A model generated the notes under the pieces. The model made no database searches, was not told the DNA's origin, and saw only the letters and a program-made list of their open reading frames with translations. DNA of 64,000 nt from Anaerocolumna sp047777345 (GTDB lineage Bacteria > Bacillota > Clostridia > Lachnospirales > Lachnospiraceae), in the NCBI GenBank assembly GCA_047777345.1, contig JBKEEJ010000002.1:186001-250000 (forward strand), written 5' to 3'. Position 1 is the first letter of the stretch, and every line of letters starts with the position of its first letter. Position numbers and translations under genes: made by a program. Positions 8,582 through 17,433 of the stretch are shown here, in pieces.

Positions 8582-9448
8582 CTATACCAGCTTCCTATAG
8601 CAAAAATCCGTTAAGGCAAAAATAAAAAAGACAATGCTTAGTATCTGGTTAATATGATAGGATGCGAAAATCATTTTGTTCTTATTTTCCGGTGCCACAT
8701 TATAATGCTCAATGCACAAAAGAATTATGGACACAATAATGCCAATCAGGAAAAAGATACTTCTGTGCAGGAAAACATACAAGGTTAAGAGGCAAAGGAT
8801 ATGCATGGCATGACACCCTCTGGCAATCCATAATGCTCCGTTTAGCCCAAATTTTGCCGGAACCGAATAAAGCCCTTCCTTCCGGTCAAAGTCAATATCC
8901 TGTGTGGCATAAATAATATCAAATCCTGCTACCCAAAAACAAACTGCAGCGCCTAAAAAAAGAGGAGTTAAGGTAATTCCTCCCGTAACGGCAATCCATG
9001 CTCCTACCGGTGCCCCACCGCAGGCAACCCCTAAAATAAAATGGCATAGCCAGGTAATCCGCTTGGAATAAGAATAAAAAATAAACAAAGCAATGGCAAA
9101 AGGAAGCAGTATAAAGCAGGTCATATTTAACATATAGGCGGCCAGAGCCATTAAGGCAAAGCAAAATACCGTTATCAGAACCGCTTCATACAATTTTACC
9201 TCTCCGGTAGCCAAATGCCTGTCCTTGGTCCGTTCATTACGCGCATCAATATACCGGTCCGCTATCCGGTTAAAGGCATTGGCCCCGTTTCTTGCGCCAA
9301 ACAGGGCTACCAGTATCCAGAAAAAAATCCGAAGTTTTGGAAGCCCGTCCGCTGCCCAAAGCATGGCCAACAAGCCGAAAGGTAAAGAGAACACCGTATG
9401 GGAGAACATAACCAGTTCTCCATATTTTTTTAGTCTATTCAATACCAT
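8582..9448 (-). CDS. ubiA: UbiA-family polyprenyltransferase (UbiA/MqnP-like)
   Basis: 288 residues with about eight or nine transmembrane helices. Both aspartate-rich signatures are intact: N-x3-D-x3-D (NRIADRYID, about 60-68) and D-x3-D-x3-G (YATQDIDFDRKEGLYS, about 180-195), which bind the prenyl diphosphate through Mg2+. The family transfers a polyprenyl chain to an aromatic ring: 4-hydroxybenzoate in ubiquinone synthesis, or a naphthoate in the futalosine menaquinone route (MqnP). Its ATG overlaps the ubiD stop by 14 bases (9435-9448), so the two are coupled. No other quinone-synthesis genes occur in the window, hence the aromatic acceptor may be imported. Confidence 0.9.
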   Translation of the reverse strand: MVLNRLKKYGELVMFSHTVFSLPFGLLAMLWAADGLPKLRIFFWILVALFGARNGANAFNRIADRYIDARNERTKDRHLATGEVKLYEAVLITVFCFALMALAAYMLNMTCFILLPFAIALFIFYSYSKRITWLCHFILGVACGGAPVGAWIAVTGGITLTPLFLGAAVCFWVAGFDIIYATQDIDFDRKEGLYSVPAKFGLNGALWIARGCHAMHILCLLTLYVFLHRSIFFLIGIIVSIILLCIEHYNVAPENKNKMIFASYHINQILSIVFFIFALTDFCYRKLV

Positions 9449-10874
9449 ATTGTTTCCACCTCTGATCTACTTTCTTTTTCACTTCTTCTGACATAACGAT
9501 TTCATCCGGCCATTCTCTTTCATAACCTTCCGAAGCCCATTTTCTGGTAGCATCTATCCCTAAGCGGTAGCCTAACAAATGCATAGGCGACGCATGATCT
9601 AAGGCATCCAGAGGCCCTTCCTGTATAATCAGATCCCTTTTGGCGTCAATATTATTAAATACCTTCCATGCCACAGTGGAAATATCATGGGGATCCACAT
9701 CCGCATCCACCACAATAATCATTTTGGTATACATTAACTGACCGTTACCCCACAAGGTATTGAGAATTTTTTTCGCATGGGCAGGGTATTTTTTCTGAAT
9801 GGATACAATGACACAATTGTGAAATACGCCTTCCAGAGGAAAATTAATGTCCACTATTTCCGGCGCAATCATTTTAATCAGAGGCAAAAATAACCGTTCC
9901 GTAGCCTTGCCTAAAAAGCAGTCCTCCATAGGAGGTTTGCCCACTACCGTTGCCATAAAAACCGGCTTTTCTTTTCTGGTCATTTTCGTTATATGAAATA
10001 CCGGATACAGGTCTTTTTCCGAATAATAACCGGTGTGGTCCCCAAAGGGGCCTTCCATCCGAAGTTCATTCGTATCCACATAACCTTCCAGTACAAATTC
10101 GCTGTTGGCAGGCACATAAATATCATTGGTAACAGACTTGACGACGGGAACCGGCATTCTCCTTAAATACCCGGCAAACATAATTTCATCAATCATTTTA
10201 GGCAGGGGGGCAGTTGCAGCATAAATGGTTGCCGGATCACAGCCGATAACAACGGATACCGGCATTTTCCCTCCCCGTTTTTTGTACTTTTCATAAATTT
10301 CACGGCCATCTTTATGCAAATGCCAGTGCATACCGGTGGTGGTTTTATCATAGACCTGAAGCCGGTACATGCCAATGTTTTGCTGTCCCGTTTCCGGATC
10401 CTTGGTAAAGACTAAGGGCATGGTTATAAAACGGCCCCCGTCCTTTGGCCAGCACTTTAAAACAGGAAGTTTATTAAGGTCCGGTTCCTCAATTACTTCC
10501 TGGCAGGGTGCGTTCTTTACTTTTATGGGAAATACCGTAAGGAGTCTTGCAAGTCTTGGTATGGACTTGATTTTATCCAACATAGTCCGGTAATTGGACA
10601 AATCAATTAAGTCCTCGATATCTTTCCCAATATCCTGGAACTTGTCCGCCCCAATTGCCATACTCATTCTGCGGTAGGAGCCAAAGGTATTTATCAGTAA
10701 GGGATAAGGAGACCCCTTTACCTTTTCAAATAACAGGGCAGGGCCTCTTTTTTTCACAACCCTGTCAGCTATCTCCGTAATTTCAAGAACAGGGCTGACT
10801 TCCGTTTTAATTCGCTTTAGCTGGTTTTTCTTTTCCAGATATTTCATAAAATGTTGTATATCTTTATATGGCAT
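9435..10874 (-). CDS. ubiD: UbiD-family prenylated-FMN decarboxylase
   Basis: 479 residues from ATG 10874 (MPYKDIQHFMKYLEKK), chosen for TAAGGAG eight bases upstream; an earlier in-frame codon at 10913 has none. UbiD landmarks are present: 'RLQVYDKTTTGMHWHLHKDG' supplies the conserved Arg, and 'EGPFGDHTGYYSEKD' the acid residues that line the prenylated-FMN pocket. Length matches the family. The reaction is non-oxidative removal (or addition) of a carboxyl group on an aromatic or alpha,beta-unsaturated acid. It is first gene of the run with ubiA (overlapping) and ubiX (cofactor supply). A prenylated aromatic acid is the natural substrate guess. Confidence 0.93.
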   Translation of the reverse strand: MPYKDIQHFMKYLEKKNQLKRIKTEVSPVLEITEIADRVVKKRGPALLFEKVKGSPYPLLINTFGSYRRMSMAIGADKFQDIGKDIEDLIDLSNYRTMLDKIKSIPRLARLLTVFPIKVKNAPCQEVIEEPDLNKLPVLKCWPKDGGRFITMPLVFTKDPETGQQNIGMYRLQVYDKTTTGMHWHLHKDGREIYEKYKKRGGKMPVSVVIGCDPATIYAATAPLPKMIDEIMFAGYLRRMPVPVVKSVTNDIYVPANSEFVLEGYVDTNELRMEGPFGDHTGYYSEKDLYPVFHITKMTRKEKPVFMATVVGKPPMEDCFLGKATERLFLPLIKMIAPEIVDINFPLEGVFHNCVIVSIQKKYPAHAKKILNTLWGNGQLMYTKMIIVVDADVDPHDISTVAWKVFNNIDAKRDLIIQEGPLDALDHASPMHLLGYRLGIDATRKWASEGYEREWPDEIVMSEEVKKKVDQRWKQYGIE

Positions 10875-10976
10875 AATTATTCTCCTTAAGAAAAACATGA
10901 ATATTTTGTCCAACCTATACTATAGCACATTAGGAAAAAAGAATCATTAAATTACCGTATTTTTTAAGAAAAAAAT

Positions 10977-11094
10977 GTCCCACAATACTGATACAGAGCT
11001 GTTGCAATGCAGTTTAACATAAGAATGGACAAATATCCTCATTATATATTGCCATTCCACTTGAATGCAACAGTTCCGATTCTTATTGTGCGAC
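10977..11094. repeat. Nested palindromic repeat element, copy 1
   Basis: An outer inverted repeat (GTCCCACAATA at 10977-10987 with TATTGTGCGAC at 11084-11094) encloses an inner one (CTGTTGCAATGC at 10999-11010 with GAATGCAACAG at 11063-11073). The block also contains GTTTAACAT, which recurs in the element at 11960-12048. No gene fits. It looks like a small non-coding palindromic repeat of the REP or MITE sort, lying between the HEPN gene and ubiD. Confidence 0.5.
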
Positions 11095-11156
11095 AGCTTC
11101 TAAAAATATATTATGGATATTACCATCGGTTTCTGAATCAGGAAACAAGTATTAAG

Positions 11157-11570
11157 TTATTTTTTATCCGCCACTGAATCAACCCATTCTTTTAAAACTT
11201 CCACTAACCTTAAACTTTCCAAAGCGTCTTCCCGGTTTACCATGACAAAATTATCACCGGGATATCTTGCTTCATAATAAAAATCTCCCAGCCATTTATA
11301 GTCTTTACTGGATAAAGGACAATCAGCAAATATCTCTCTTAATCTGTTAACCAAAAGCCTGAGATTATGAGTTCTCATAAGCTGGAGTGAATTTTCATTA
11401 TCCGCATCAAAAACTTCTATAACAGCTTTCATATATTTTTCTGCCGCCTGGGCACAAAGACTTGCTGCAACATTATAATTGCCATTGGTATAATCATTCA
11501 TAATACCGGCCTTTGCAAACAAATAATCATTTTCCGCTGTGCCATAATAGGAATTCACTGATTTGTCCAT
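11157..11570 (-). CDS. HEPN-domain protein, partner of the MNT nucleotidyltransferase
   Basis: 137 residues, all-helical. 'SYYGTAENDYLFAKAG', 'AASLCAQAAEKYMKAVIE' and 'THNLRLLVNRLREIF' are typical of the HEPN domain proteins of COG1895 that pair with minimal nucleotidyltransferases. In type VII-like toxin-antitoxin pairs HEPN is the RNase toxin, inactivated when the partner adds AMP. Here a clear R-x4-6-H catalytic motif is not visible, so nuclease activity is doubtful. The gene overlaps the upstream MNT gene by 16 bases, the usual arrangement. Confidence 0.8.
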   Translation of the reverse strand: MDKSVNSYYGTAENDYLFAKAGIMNDYTNGNYNVAASLCAQAAEKYMKAVIEVFDADNENSLQLMRTHNLRLLVNRLREIFADCPLSSKDYKWLGDFYYEARYPGDNFVMVNREDALESLRLVEVLKEWVDSVADKK

Positions 11571-11890
11571 ACGATCACACCATCTTTCTTAATATTTTTT
11601 ACCAGTAAGCAATCTGACCTGTTAAAATCTTCTTCCGTATAAAAGACCAAATCCGTTGTTACATTTCTGTAAGGCTCGTCACAAGATGCCCGTAACTCTC
11701 CCCGCAAGGCTCTGTCAACCGGTTTTTTCGTCAGTACCAATAAATCCAGATCGCTGGTAATCTTGACCTCGCCACGGGCACAGCTGCCAAATAAAATAAT
11801 ATTTGTAATATCCGGTACACCTGAATTTAGAATTGTCCTGATATCCATATTAAGTTTTTCCTGAAATCTGGAAGGCAGTTCTGCCTGCAT
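11555..11890 (-). CDS. MNT-type minimal nucleotidyltransferase
   Basis: 111 residues from ATG 11890 (GGAG five bases upstream; a GTG two codons earlier is possible). The pol-beta nucleotidyltransferase signature GS-x10-D-x-D is intact: GSCARGEVKITSDLDLLVL at about 35-53. A third acidic position is likely in 'TTDLVFYTEEDF'. Such proteins act as antitoxins to HEPN by adding AMP groups, or as stand-alone nucleotidyltransferases. It is expressed with the overlapping HEPN gene from the promoter at 11923-11951. Confidence 0.85.
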   Translation of the reverse strand: MQAELPSRFQEKLNMDIRTILNSGVPDITNIILFGSCARGEVKITSDLDLLVLTKKPVDRALRGELRASCDEPYRNVTTDLVFYTEEDFNRSDCLLVKNIKKDGVIVWTNQ

Positions 11891-11922
11891 AATCACTCCA
11901 CCCCGATATTTCTCTTTTTATT

Positions 11923-11951
11923 ATTGTAACCGGATTTTATGGAAGATTCAA
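11923..11951 (-). promoter_or_regulatory. Sigma-A type promoter of the MNT-HEPN pair
   Basis: On the minus strand TTGAAT (11951-11946) and TACAAT (11928-11923) are separated by exactly 17 bases, 33 bases ahead of the MNT start codon. Confidence 0.6.
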
Positions 11952-11959
11952 GAAAAAGA

Positions 11960-12048
11960 AACAGGATTGTTACATAATGCATAGTACAGATCGTTTAACA
12001 TTAATGCAAACTATCATTTCTGCAATATCATTATGCAACAACCCTGTT
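11960..12048. repeat. Palindromic repeat element, copy 2
   Basis: Left arm AACAGGATTGTTACATAATG (11960-11979) pairs with right arm CATTATGCAACAACCCTGTT (12029-12048) at 18 of 20 positions, around a 49-base centre. The centre holds GTTTAACATTAATGCA, related to the centre of the element at 10977-11094. It lies between lacZ and the MNT-HEPN operon, has no T-run, and codes for nothing. Confidence 0.55.
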
Positions 12049-12156
12049 AACAGGTAATTATTCTGGGAGGTTAATTCTGGTTTTTTATCGGCTTATAATT
12101 TAACTTATCATTATAATAAAGTTATTAATCTTATAAAGTTTTTAAAAATAGTTTAT

Positions 12157-15100
12157 TTATCTTGATAATGTTATTTTCCAGTCAAAACTTATATTTTCTT
12201 CGTCCAGACGGTACTTTTTGATTAATTCCGGACCACAGCTGTTAGAACCTACGCCGCTGTTTTTATAATCCAGGCACAGTACCGTAAATCCGCTTTTTTC
12301 AAGCTCGTAGTTATGCCCTTTGGTCATAAGTTCTTCCTGGGTATATTCGGAAGCGTTAAAGCTGAAATCTTCTTTTCCTGTAACGGCAAAGTAATTTTCA
12401 TCCCCATCTTCAACTTTTAAAAACTGGCAGCCATAGTGGCTGGAATTTTCCTGAGGCCTGATATAGTCTTCATACATATCGGATACCTTCTGTTTAAATT
12501 TTCCCAGATAAGTACATCTGTGCTTGTCAATATAGCTTTCATAAGGCCCGTATCCGAAATATTCCACTTTGGAAAATTCTTTTGGCATAAACATCCGAAA
12601 ACCAAACCTTGGTAAGAAAGGCATACTTGTATTTCGTTTTCCGTTTAATTTAACCTGAATGCCTCCTTCTTTATCAATAGCCCACTTTACCTCAATATCC
12701 AGAATATGTTCTCTCTGGATAGCGGCAATTGCAAGAACAGAGGTAATCTCAACCACTTCGCCTTTTTTAACTTCCGTTTTATAAACCCGAACCGTATGCC
12801 TGTCATATCCTGCATCCTGCCACTGGACTTTAATATTGCGGTCATTATCCGTCGGTGCCCTGAAAATATTAAATTCCATGGGCTTTGCCAGATAGGAAAC
12901 CTGATTTTTGACCAGGGAGTCAAACAGGCCGGTAAGTTTATTATAAACATAGCGGAAACCGGATCCGGCAATAACTACTCTTCTTTCATCTTCCGTTACC
13001 TGAACCGGTATCTTATTATAATCTTTTTCATCCTTCTTTTCTTCCTTAAGTTCCGGCTGGTATCTGCCTTCTTTTATCAGAAGCTGATCAAAGCCTAACT
13101 CATGGCCTTTTTTGGCAAAACTAAAATCCTTCTTTAAAATATAGTGAAGATTTAAGAAACTGATTCCTTCCTTTGGTATGGTAAAGTTTACTTTTATGGC
13201 TTTGCCGGTTTTGGCCGGAATATCCAGCTCGTCAATCATGCCGCTTCCCACAACTTCGCCGTTTGCTACCACATCATAAGTAACTTTCAGATAATCTTTT
13301 AAATTGGTAAAATCCAGCTTGTTTTCAAAATAAATCATACAGGAATTCAAATCATAGACCGAAGCCCTTACCGGACGAATCACATTCTTATACTCAAGAA
13401 GGCCGGTGCCGACTCTTCGGTCCGGAAATACAAGACCGTCTACGCAAAAGTTTCCGTCATGAGGAAATTCTCCCGAATCCCCTCCGTAATAAAAGATATC
13501 CTTTCCTTGGGCAGTTTTGCCCTTATAAATGGCATGATCACACCATTCCCAGACAAAACCTCCCACAAGCCGGTCCTCACTATATATTTTTTCAAAATAA
13601 TCTTCAGCATCCCCGGGTCCATTACCCATGGCATGGATAAATTCGCATAAAATATAGGGCTTTTTAATTTCTCCCTTTTTAAAATACTCATCAATCATTT
13701 CCAGGGAAGGATACATTCTGCTGTAGACATCCAGCATGGAAGTATCGTTTTTATGGCCGCCGGTCTCATAAATACTGCTTTCATAATGGATCAGGCGGGT
13801 ATTGTCATAGGACTTAATCCAGGTTGCCGCATCTTCAAAGGCCTTACTGTATCCGGATTCGTTGCCAAGTGACCAGAAAATAATACATCCGCAGTTTTTA
13901 TTCCGCCTTACGTTACTTTCAACCCGGTCCCGTATGGCACCGTAAAAAATATCCATCTGTACAAGGTCTCCAAAAGTGGGTTCAAAATGTCTTTTATAGA
14001 CCGCATCGGAACCATGAGATTCCATGTCCGATTCGGATATGACATAAAAGCCCATTTCGTCGCACATCTGCAAAAACCATGGAGAATTGGGGTAATGGCT
14101 GGTACGGATTCCATTGATATTGTGCTGCTTCATCAGGAGAATATCCTTTAAAGCCTGACTTTCTTTTATGGCAGAACCAGTATAAGGGTCACTGTCATGG
14201 CGGTTTACCCCTTTAATTTTAATGGCCACATTGTTGACATAGATAACCTGATTTTTAATTTCCACTTTTCTTACTGCCACTCTTTGGACAATGGTTTCTT
14301 CTGCCGTTTTTATAACCAGGGTATACAGGGCCGGTTTTTCCGCATTCCAAAGCTTGGGGTCGTTAAGTTCAAACTCCACATAATTATCTTTTACCTCTTT
14401 GGAAAATAGTACTCTTCCTTTAGCCTGGCCAAGAATCCCCTTGCCATCTTCACTGAAATACCCGGTGTTTTCATCGGCCTCCAAAAGGGTGCAGGTAGTT
14501 GGAACCTCTTTGTTCTTATAGTATTCAAAATCCACTTTTATCTTAGCCCTTTTGCAGTCATCGGAAACCTCTGATTTTACAAAGTAGTCCCATATATGTT
14601 CTTTCGGACGGGTTAAAATATACACATCACGAAAGATTCCGGAAAAGCGGAATTTGTCCTGGTCTTCCAAGTAACTGCCGTCACACCATTTTAAAACTAA
14701 TACCGAAAGGGTATTTTCACCCGGAACTAAAAAATCGGATACGTCAAACTCACTGGTGGAATGGGAAACCTGGCTATAGCCAACAAACTTGCCGTTTAAC
14801 CATACGTAAAAGCAGGAATCTACCCCTTCAAAATTTAAAAAGTTTTTCCCTTTTAACTTTTCCTCCTCCATAAAGAACTTCTTAACATAAGCTCCGCAGG
14901 GATTTTCCTCCGGCACATAAGGAGGGTCATAGGGGAAAGGATAATTCACATTGGTATACTGGTTAATCTCATAGCCAAAAATCTGCCAGCAGCTGGGTAC
15001 CGGAATCGTGTCAAAACTTTCGGCGTCAAATTCCGGTTCCACAAATTTCTCCGGCACATCAAAGCGGTTTTTATAATAATGAAACTTCCAGTCACCGCTT

Positions 15101-15249
15101 AACATAGTAACTTTTTTGGATTCCTCCCTGGGCATTTCTAAAATCTCCGAAGCGGATTTGTCCGTCTCAAAAGGAATATAATAGGCCCGGTAAGGCATCG
15201 TTCCCAAATGCAGTGTTTTTGGATCTTCATAATATTTTGGCAACTTCAT
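12157..15249 (-). CDS. lacZ: Beta-galactosidase, glycoside hydrolase family 2 (LacZ type)
   Basis: 1030 residues from ATG 15249 (MKLPKYYEDPKTLHLG), chosen for GAGGAG just upstream; an in-frame ATG at 15327 would add 26 residues with no ribosome site. The five-domain GH2 layout is complete: sugar-binding domain (about 40-220), Ig-like domain, TIM barrel (about 335-620), and a C-terminal beta-galactosidase small-chain domain. The acid/base Glu is in WSLGNESGYS and the nucleophile Glu in YILCEFIHAMGNG. 'GVNRHDSDPYTG' is the family signature 1. It hydrolyses terminal beta-galactosides in the cytoplasm. The divergent AraC-type gene at 15543 is its likely activator. Confidence 0.95.
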   Translation of the reverse strand: MKLPKYYEDPKTLHLGTMPYRAYYIPFETDKSASEILEMPREESKKVTMLSGDWKFHYYKNRFDVPEKFVEPEFDAESFDTIPVPSCWQIFGYEINQYTNVNYPFPYDPPYVPEENPCGAYVKKFFMEEEKLKGKNFLNFEGVDSCFYVWLNGKFVGYSQVSHSTSEFDVSDFLVPGENTLSVLVLKWCDGSYLEDQDKFRFSGIFRDVYILTRPKEHIWDYFVKSEVSDDCKRAKIKVDFEYYKNKEVPTTCTLLEADENTGYFSEDGKGILGQAKGRVLFSKEVKDNYVEFELNDPKLWNAEKPALYTLVIKTAEETIVQRVAVRKVEIKNQVIYVNNVAIKIKGVNRHDSDPYTGSAIKESQALKDILLMKQHNINGIRTSHYPNSPWFLQMCDEMGFYVISESDMESHGSDAVYKRHFEPTFGDLVQMDIFYGAIRDRVESNVRRNKNCGCIIFWSLGNESGYSKAFEDAATWIKSYDNTRLIHYESSIYETGGHKNDTSMLDVYSRMYPSLEMIDEYFKKGEIKKPYILCEFIHAMGNGPGDAEDYFEKIYSEDRLVGGFVWEWCDHAIYKGKTAQGKDIFYYGGDSGEFPHDGNFCVDGLVFPDRRVGTGLLEYKNVIRPVRASVYDLNSCMIYFENKLDFTNLKDYLKVTYDVVANGEVVGSGMIDELDIPAKTGKAIKVNFTIPKEGISFLNLHYILKKDFSFAKKGHELGFDQLLIKEGRYQPELKEEKKDEKDYNKIPVQVTEDERRVVIAGSGFRYVYNKLTGLFDSLVKNQVSYLAKPMEFNIFRAPTDNDRNIKVQWQDAGYDRHTVRVYKTEVKKGEVVEITSVLAIAAIQREHILDIEVKWAIDKEGGIQVKLNGKRNTSMPFLPRFGFRMFMPKEFSKVEYFGYGPYESYIDKHRCTYLGKFKQKVSDMYEDYIRPQENSSHYGCQFLKVEDGDENYFAVTGKEDFSFNASEYTQEELMTKGHNYELEKSGFTVLCLDYKNSGVGSNSCGPELIKKYRLDEENISFDWKITLSR

Positions 15250-15542
15250 ATGCTTCTCCTCACTATACAAAATTTCAGGGCTGTCCGTTATATAATAAGA
15301 TAAACGCACTTTCCAAAACAGTCCCATTAATCAGATTATAATATATTTTGGCTGGAAAGCATATAAAAGATATTATCCAAAACATGCACAAAATGATACA
15401 TACCTCTTTACATTTCATAAAATATGCACCATACTTAAAAACAAGGAAACAATCGATATAATAGTATATATAATCTTTGTTACTTTAAAAAACAATAAAT
15501 ACAAATAATTAAACGAATCTGTCCAGTGTCAGGAGGGGAAAA
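15250..15542. promoter_or_regulatory. Divergent lacZ / araC-type control region
   Basis: The 293 bases between the two start codons are very AT-rich. For the plus-strand regulator a TTAAAA (15436-15441), 16 bases, then TATAAT (15458-15463) is a weak-to-fair promoter. For lacZ several TATAAT-like boxes are visible but no convincing -35. I did not find a clear repeated operator by eye. Confidence 0.35.
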
Positions 15543-16412
15543 ATGATAAATATATCCGGATATTTAAACGGTTTTGACGTAGACAGAAAAGATACACAAA
15601 ATAATATTTCCGTCAGCAGCTGTGGCCATTATAAATTAATTACCTTAAAGAAATTTGAAACCGTAAGGCCCCAGGGAAGAAAAGACTACCAGTTACTCTA
15701 TGTTGCCCATGGGCAGGCTAATTTTCTGATTCAAGGCCAGATGGTACATATACCGGCCGAATCCTTTGTACTGTATTATCCGGGTGAGCCCCAGCATTAC
15801 ACATACTTTCTTAAAAATCATCCGGATATTTACTGGATTCACTTTTCCGGTAAGCAAACGGAGGAAATTCTAAATAAATACGGACTTTCTCCTCATCATA
15901 TTTTTCATATCAGTTCGGGAGAAGAATGCAAACGGCTTTTTGATAAAATCATCCGGGAGCTTCAATTAAAGCGAAAGAACTTCTTTTCTTTAACCTGCCT
16001 TTATTTTGAGGAGCTGTTACTCTTACTTTCCAGGCAGATTACGGAAGAAACTTCCGAAAAAATAAAAAGCAACGAACTCATCGAACAGGCCATCGAATAT
16101 TTTCATAAGGAATACCGAAATAACCTGTCCGTCCGGGAATATGCGGACAAATGCAATATCAGCTGCTGCTGGTTTATCCGCAGTTTTAAAAAACATACCG
16201 GTACAACACCGGGACAGTATCTGACCGATATCCGGATGAATAAGGCAAAAGAATTATTAAAAACAGGTACTTTTAATATCAGCGAAACAGCCGAACTGGT
16301 TGGCTACGACAACCCTCTTTACTTTAGCCGGGTATTTAAAAAGAACGTAGGCATGTCTCCCAGCCAATATTTAAAAGCCACCCTCCACCCGGATAAGCTT
16401 GGGTTCATATAA
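15543..16412 (+). CDS. AraC-family transcriptional regulator with cupin sensor domain
   Basis: 289 residues. Residues about 25-150 form a cupin/AraC-binding sugar-sensing domain (VRPQGRKDYQLLYVAHGQ, YYPGEPQHY), and about 185-285 hold the two helix-turn-helix AraC DNA-binding domain, ending in the conserved AELVGYDNPLYFSRVFKK and GMSPSQY. AGGAGG stands ahead of ATG 15543. The gene is divergent from lacZ, the usual position for an activator responding to the sugar substrate. The sugar is not known from sequence. Confidence 0.92.
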   Translation: MINISGYLNGFDVDRKDTQNNISVSSCGHYKLITLKKFETVRPQGRKDYQLLYVAHGQANFLIQGQMVHIPAESFVLYYPGEPQHYTYFLKNHPDIYWIHFSGKQTEEILNKYGLSPHHIFHISSGEECKRLFDKIIRELQLKRKNFFSLTCLYFEELLLLLSRQITEETSEKIKSNELIEQAIEYFHKEYRNNLSVREYADKCNISCCWFIRSFKKHTGTTPGQYLTDIRMNKAKELLKTGTFNISETAELVGYDNPLYFSRVFKKNVGMSPSQYLKATLHPDKLGFI

Positions 16413-16414
16413 AA

Positions 16415-16447
16415 AAGCAAGCCAAGTAAATTTCCTGGCCTGCTTTA
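16415..16447. terminator. Bidirectional terminator between the AraC gene and dapA
   Basis: AAAGCAAGCCAAG and CTGGCCTGCTTT form a near-perfect stem with A-run on the left and T-run to the right, placed between two converging genes. Confidence 0.6.
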
Positions 16448-16462
16448 AAACAGTCCCTATTA

Positions 16463-17329
16463 TTATAACTGTAATGTCTGATCCAATTTTTCCTTCAGAG
16501 AATCGGATATTTCGGTTAAGGGAAGTCTTAATTCCGGTGAATCAATTAAGCCCATTTTGTTTAGGCAGTACTTAATGGGAGCCGGATTTGGTTCCTTAAA
16601 AAGAAGAGGAATAAACTTACTAAGAGGCTTCCAGATTTCATATGCTCCCTTATGGTCATTATCCTGTATTTTCCTATAAACTTCCACAAACTGTTCCGTT
16701 TTTATATGGGAAGAAGCCATGACGCCACCATGGCCGCCTAAGGTTAATGTTAAGTAAAACAGAATATCCTCACCGGTTAAAATAGAAAAATCTTTCGGCG
16801 GATTTAACAGCAATTCCATGGTTTGCTTAATATTACCGCTGGCATCTTTAATTCCTTTAATATTGCTTATTTCAGCCAGGCGGAAAATGGTTTCATTTTC
16901 CATGTTAACACCGGTACGGTAAGGTATATTATACATAATTATATTTAGAGGGGTTTCCTCTGCAATTGCCTTAAAATGACGGTATATTCCTTCCTGGTTT
17001 GGCTTGTTGTAGTAGGGACAGACCGAAAGAATACCCTGAATCTTGTATTTTTCCGCTGTCTTAACCTTTTTTATAACTTTTGCCGTATAATTGCCTCCAA
17101 CCCCGACATAAACAGGGAGACGTCCATTATTGTACTCTAAAGTCTTATCAATCATTTCTTCAAATTCGTAATCATCCAGCGCAGGAATCTCTCCGGTAGT
17201 TCCAAGAGGAATCAGACCGCTAATTCCCGTATTTACGTAATGGTCAATCATTCTTTTATAAGACACAAAGTCTATCTTTCCCTCTTGAAACGGAGTAATG
17301 ATTGGCAACCAGACACCTGATATCGGCAT
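16463..17329 (-). CDS. dapA: DapA-family aldolase (4-hydroxy-tetrahydrodipicolinate synthase-like)
   Basis: 288 residues from ATG 17329, with TAGGAGG six bases upstream. TIM barrel of the DapA/NanA family: 'PLGTTGEIPALDDYEF' (about 43-58) binds the pyruvate carboxylate, the Tyr in 'NIIMYNIPYRTG' is the proton relay, and the Schiff-base Lys is in 'IKGIKDASGN'. The reaction of DapA condenses pyruvate with aspartate semialdehyde in lysine and diaminopimelate synthesis. Other family members (sialate lyase, keto-deoxy sugar aldolases) share these residues. No other lysine genes are nearby, and an AraC-type regulator is divergent, so a catabolic aldolase is a fair alternative. Confidence 0.8.
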   Translation of the reverse strand: MPISGVWLPIITPFQEGKIDFVSYKRMIDHYVNTGISGLIPLGTTGEIPALDDYEFEEMIDKTLEYNNGRLPVYVGVGGNYTAKVIKKVKTAEKYKIQGILSVCPYYNKPNQEGIYRHFKAIAEETPLNIIMYNIPYRTGVNMENETIFRLAEISNIKGIKDASGNIKQTMELLLNPPKDFSILTGEDILFYLTLTLGGHGGVMASSHIKTEQFVEVYRKIQDNDHKGAYEIWKPLSKFIPLLFKEPNPAPIKYCLNKMGLIDSPELRLPLTEISDSLKEKLDQTLQL

Positions 17330-17397
17330 AAAAAACCTCCTAAATCTCAAAGCAAATGTTTACTTTTTTATTCTATTGAACAAAGCAGAAATTGCTA

Positions 17398-17433
17398 CCG
17401 GCCAAAAGCCGGCAAAAGCGTAAGTAAGCTTTT
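17398..17433. promoter_or_regulatory. Two adjacent hairpins in the dapA leader region
   Basis: CCGGC-CAAAA-GCCGG (17398-17412) is followed directly by AAAAGC-8 bases-GCTTTT (17414-17433), between dapA and the divergent AraC-type gene. Neither has a terminator T-run in the dapA direction. They may be operator dyads or leader hairpins; nothing matches a riboswitch I know. Confidence 0.35.

Noticed and set aside
17398..17433. Lysine riboswitch for the DapA-family gene
   Set aside because: Only two short simple hairpins; none of the conserved lysine aptamer segments are seen.
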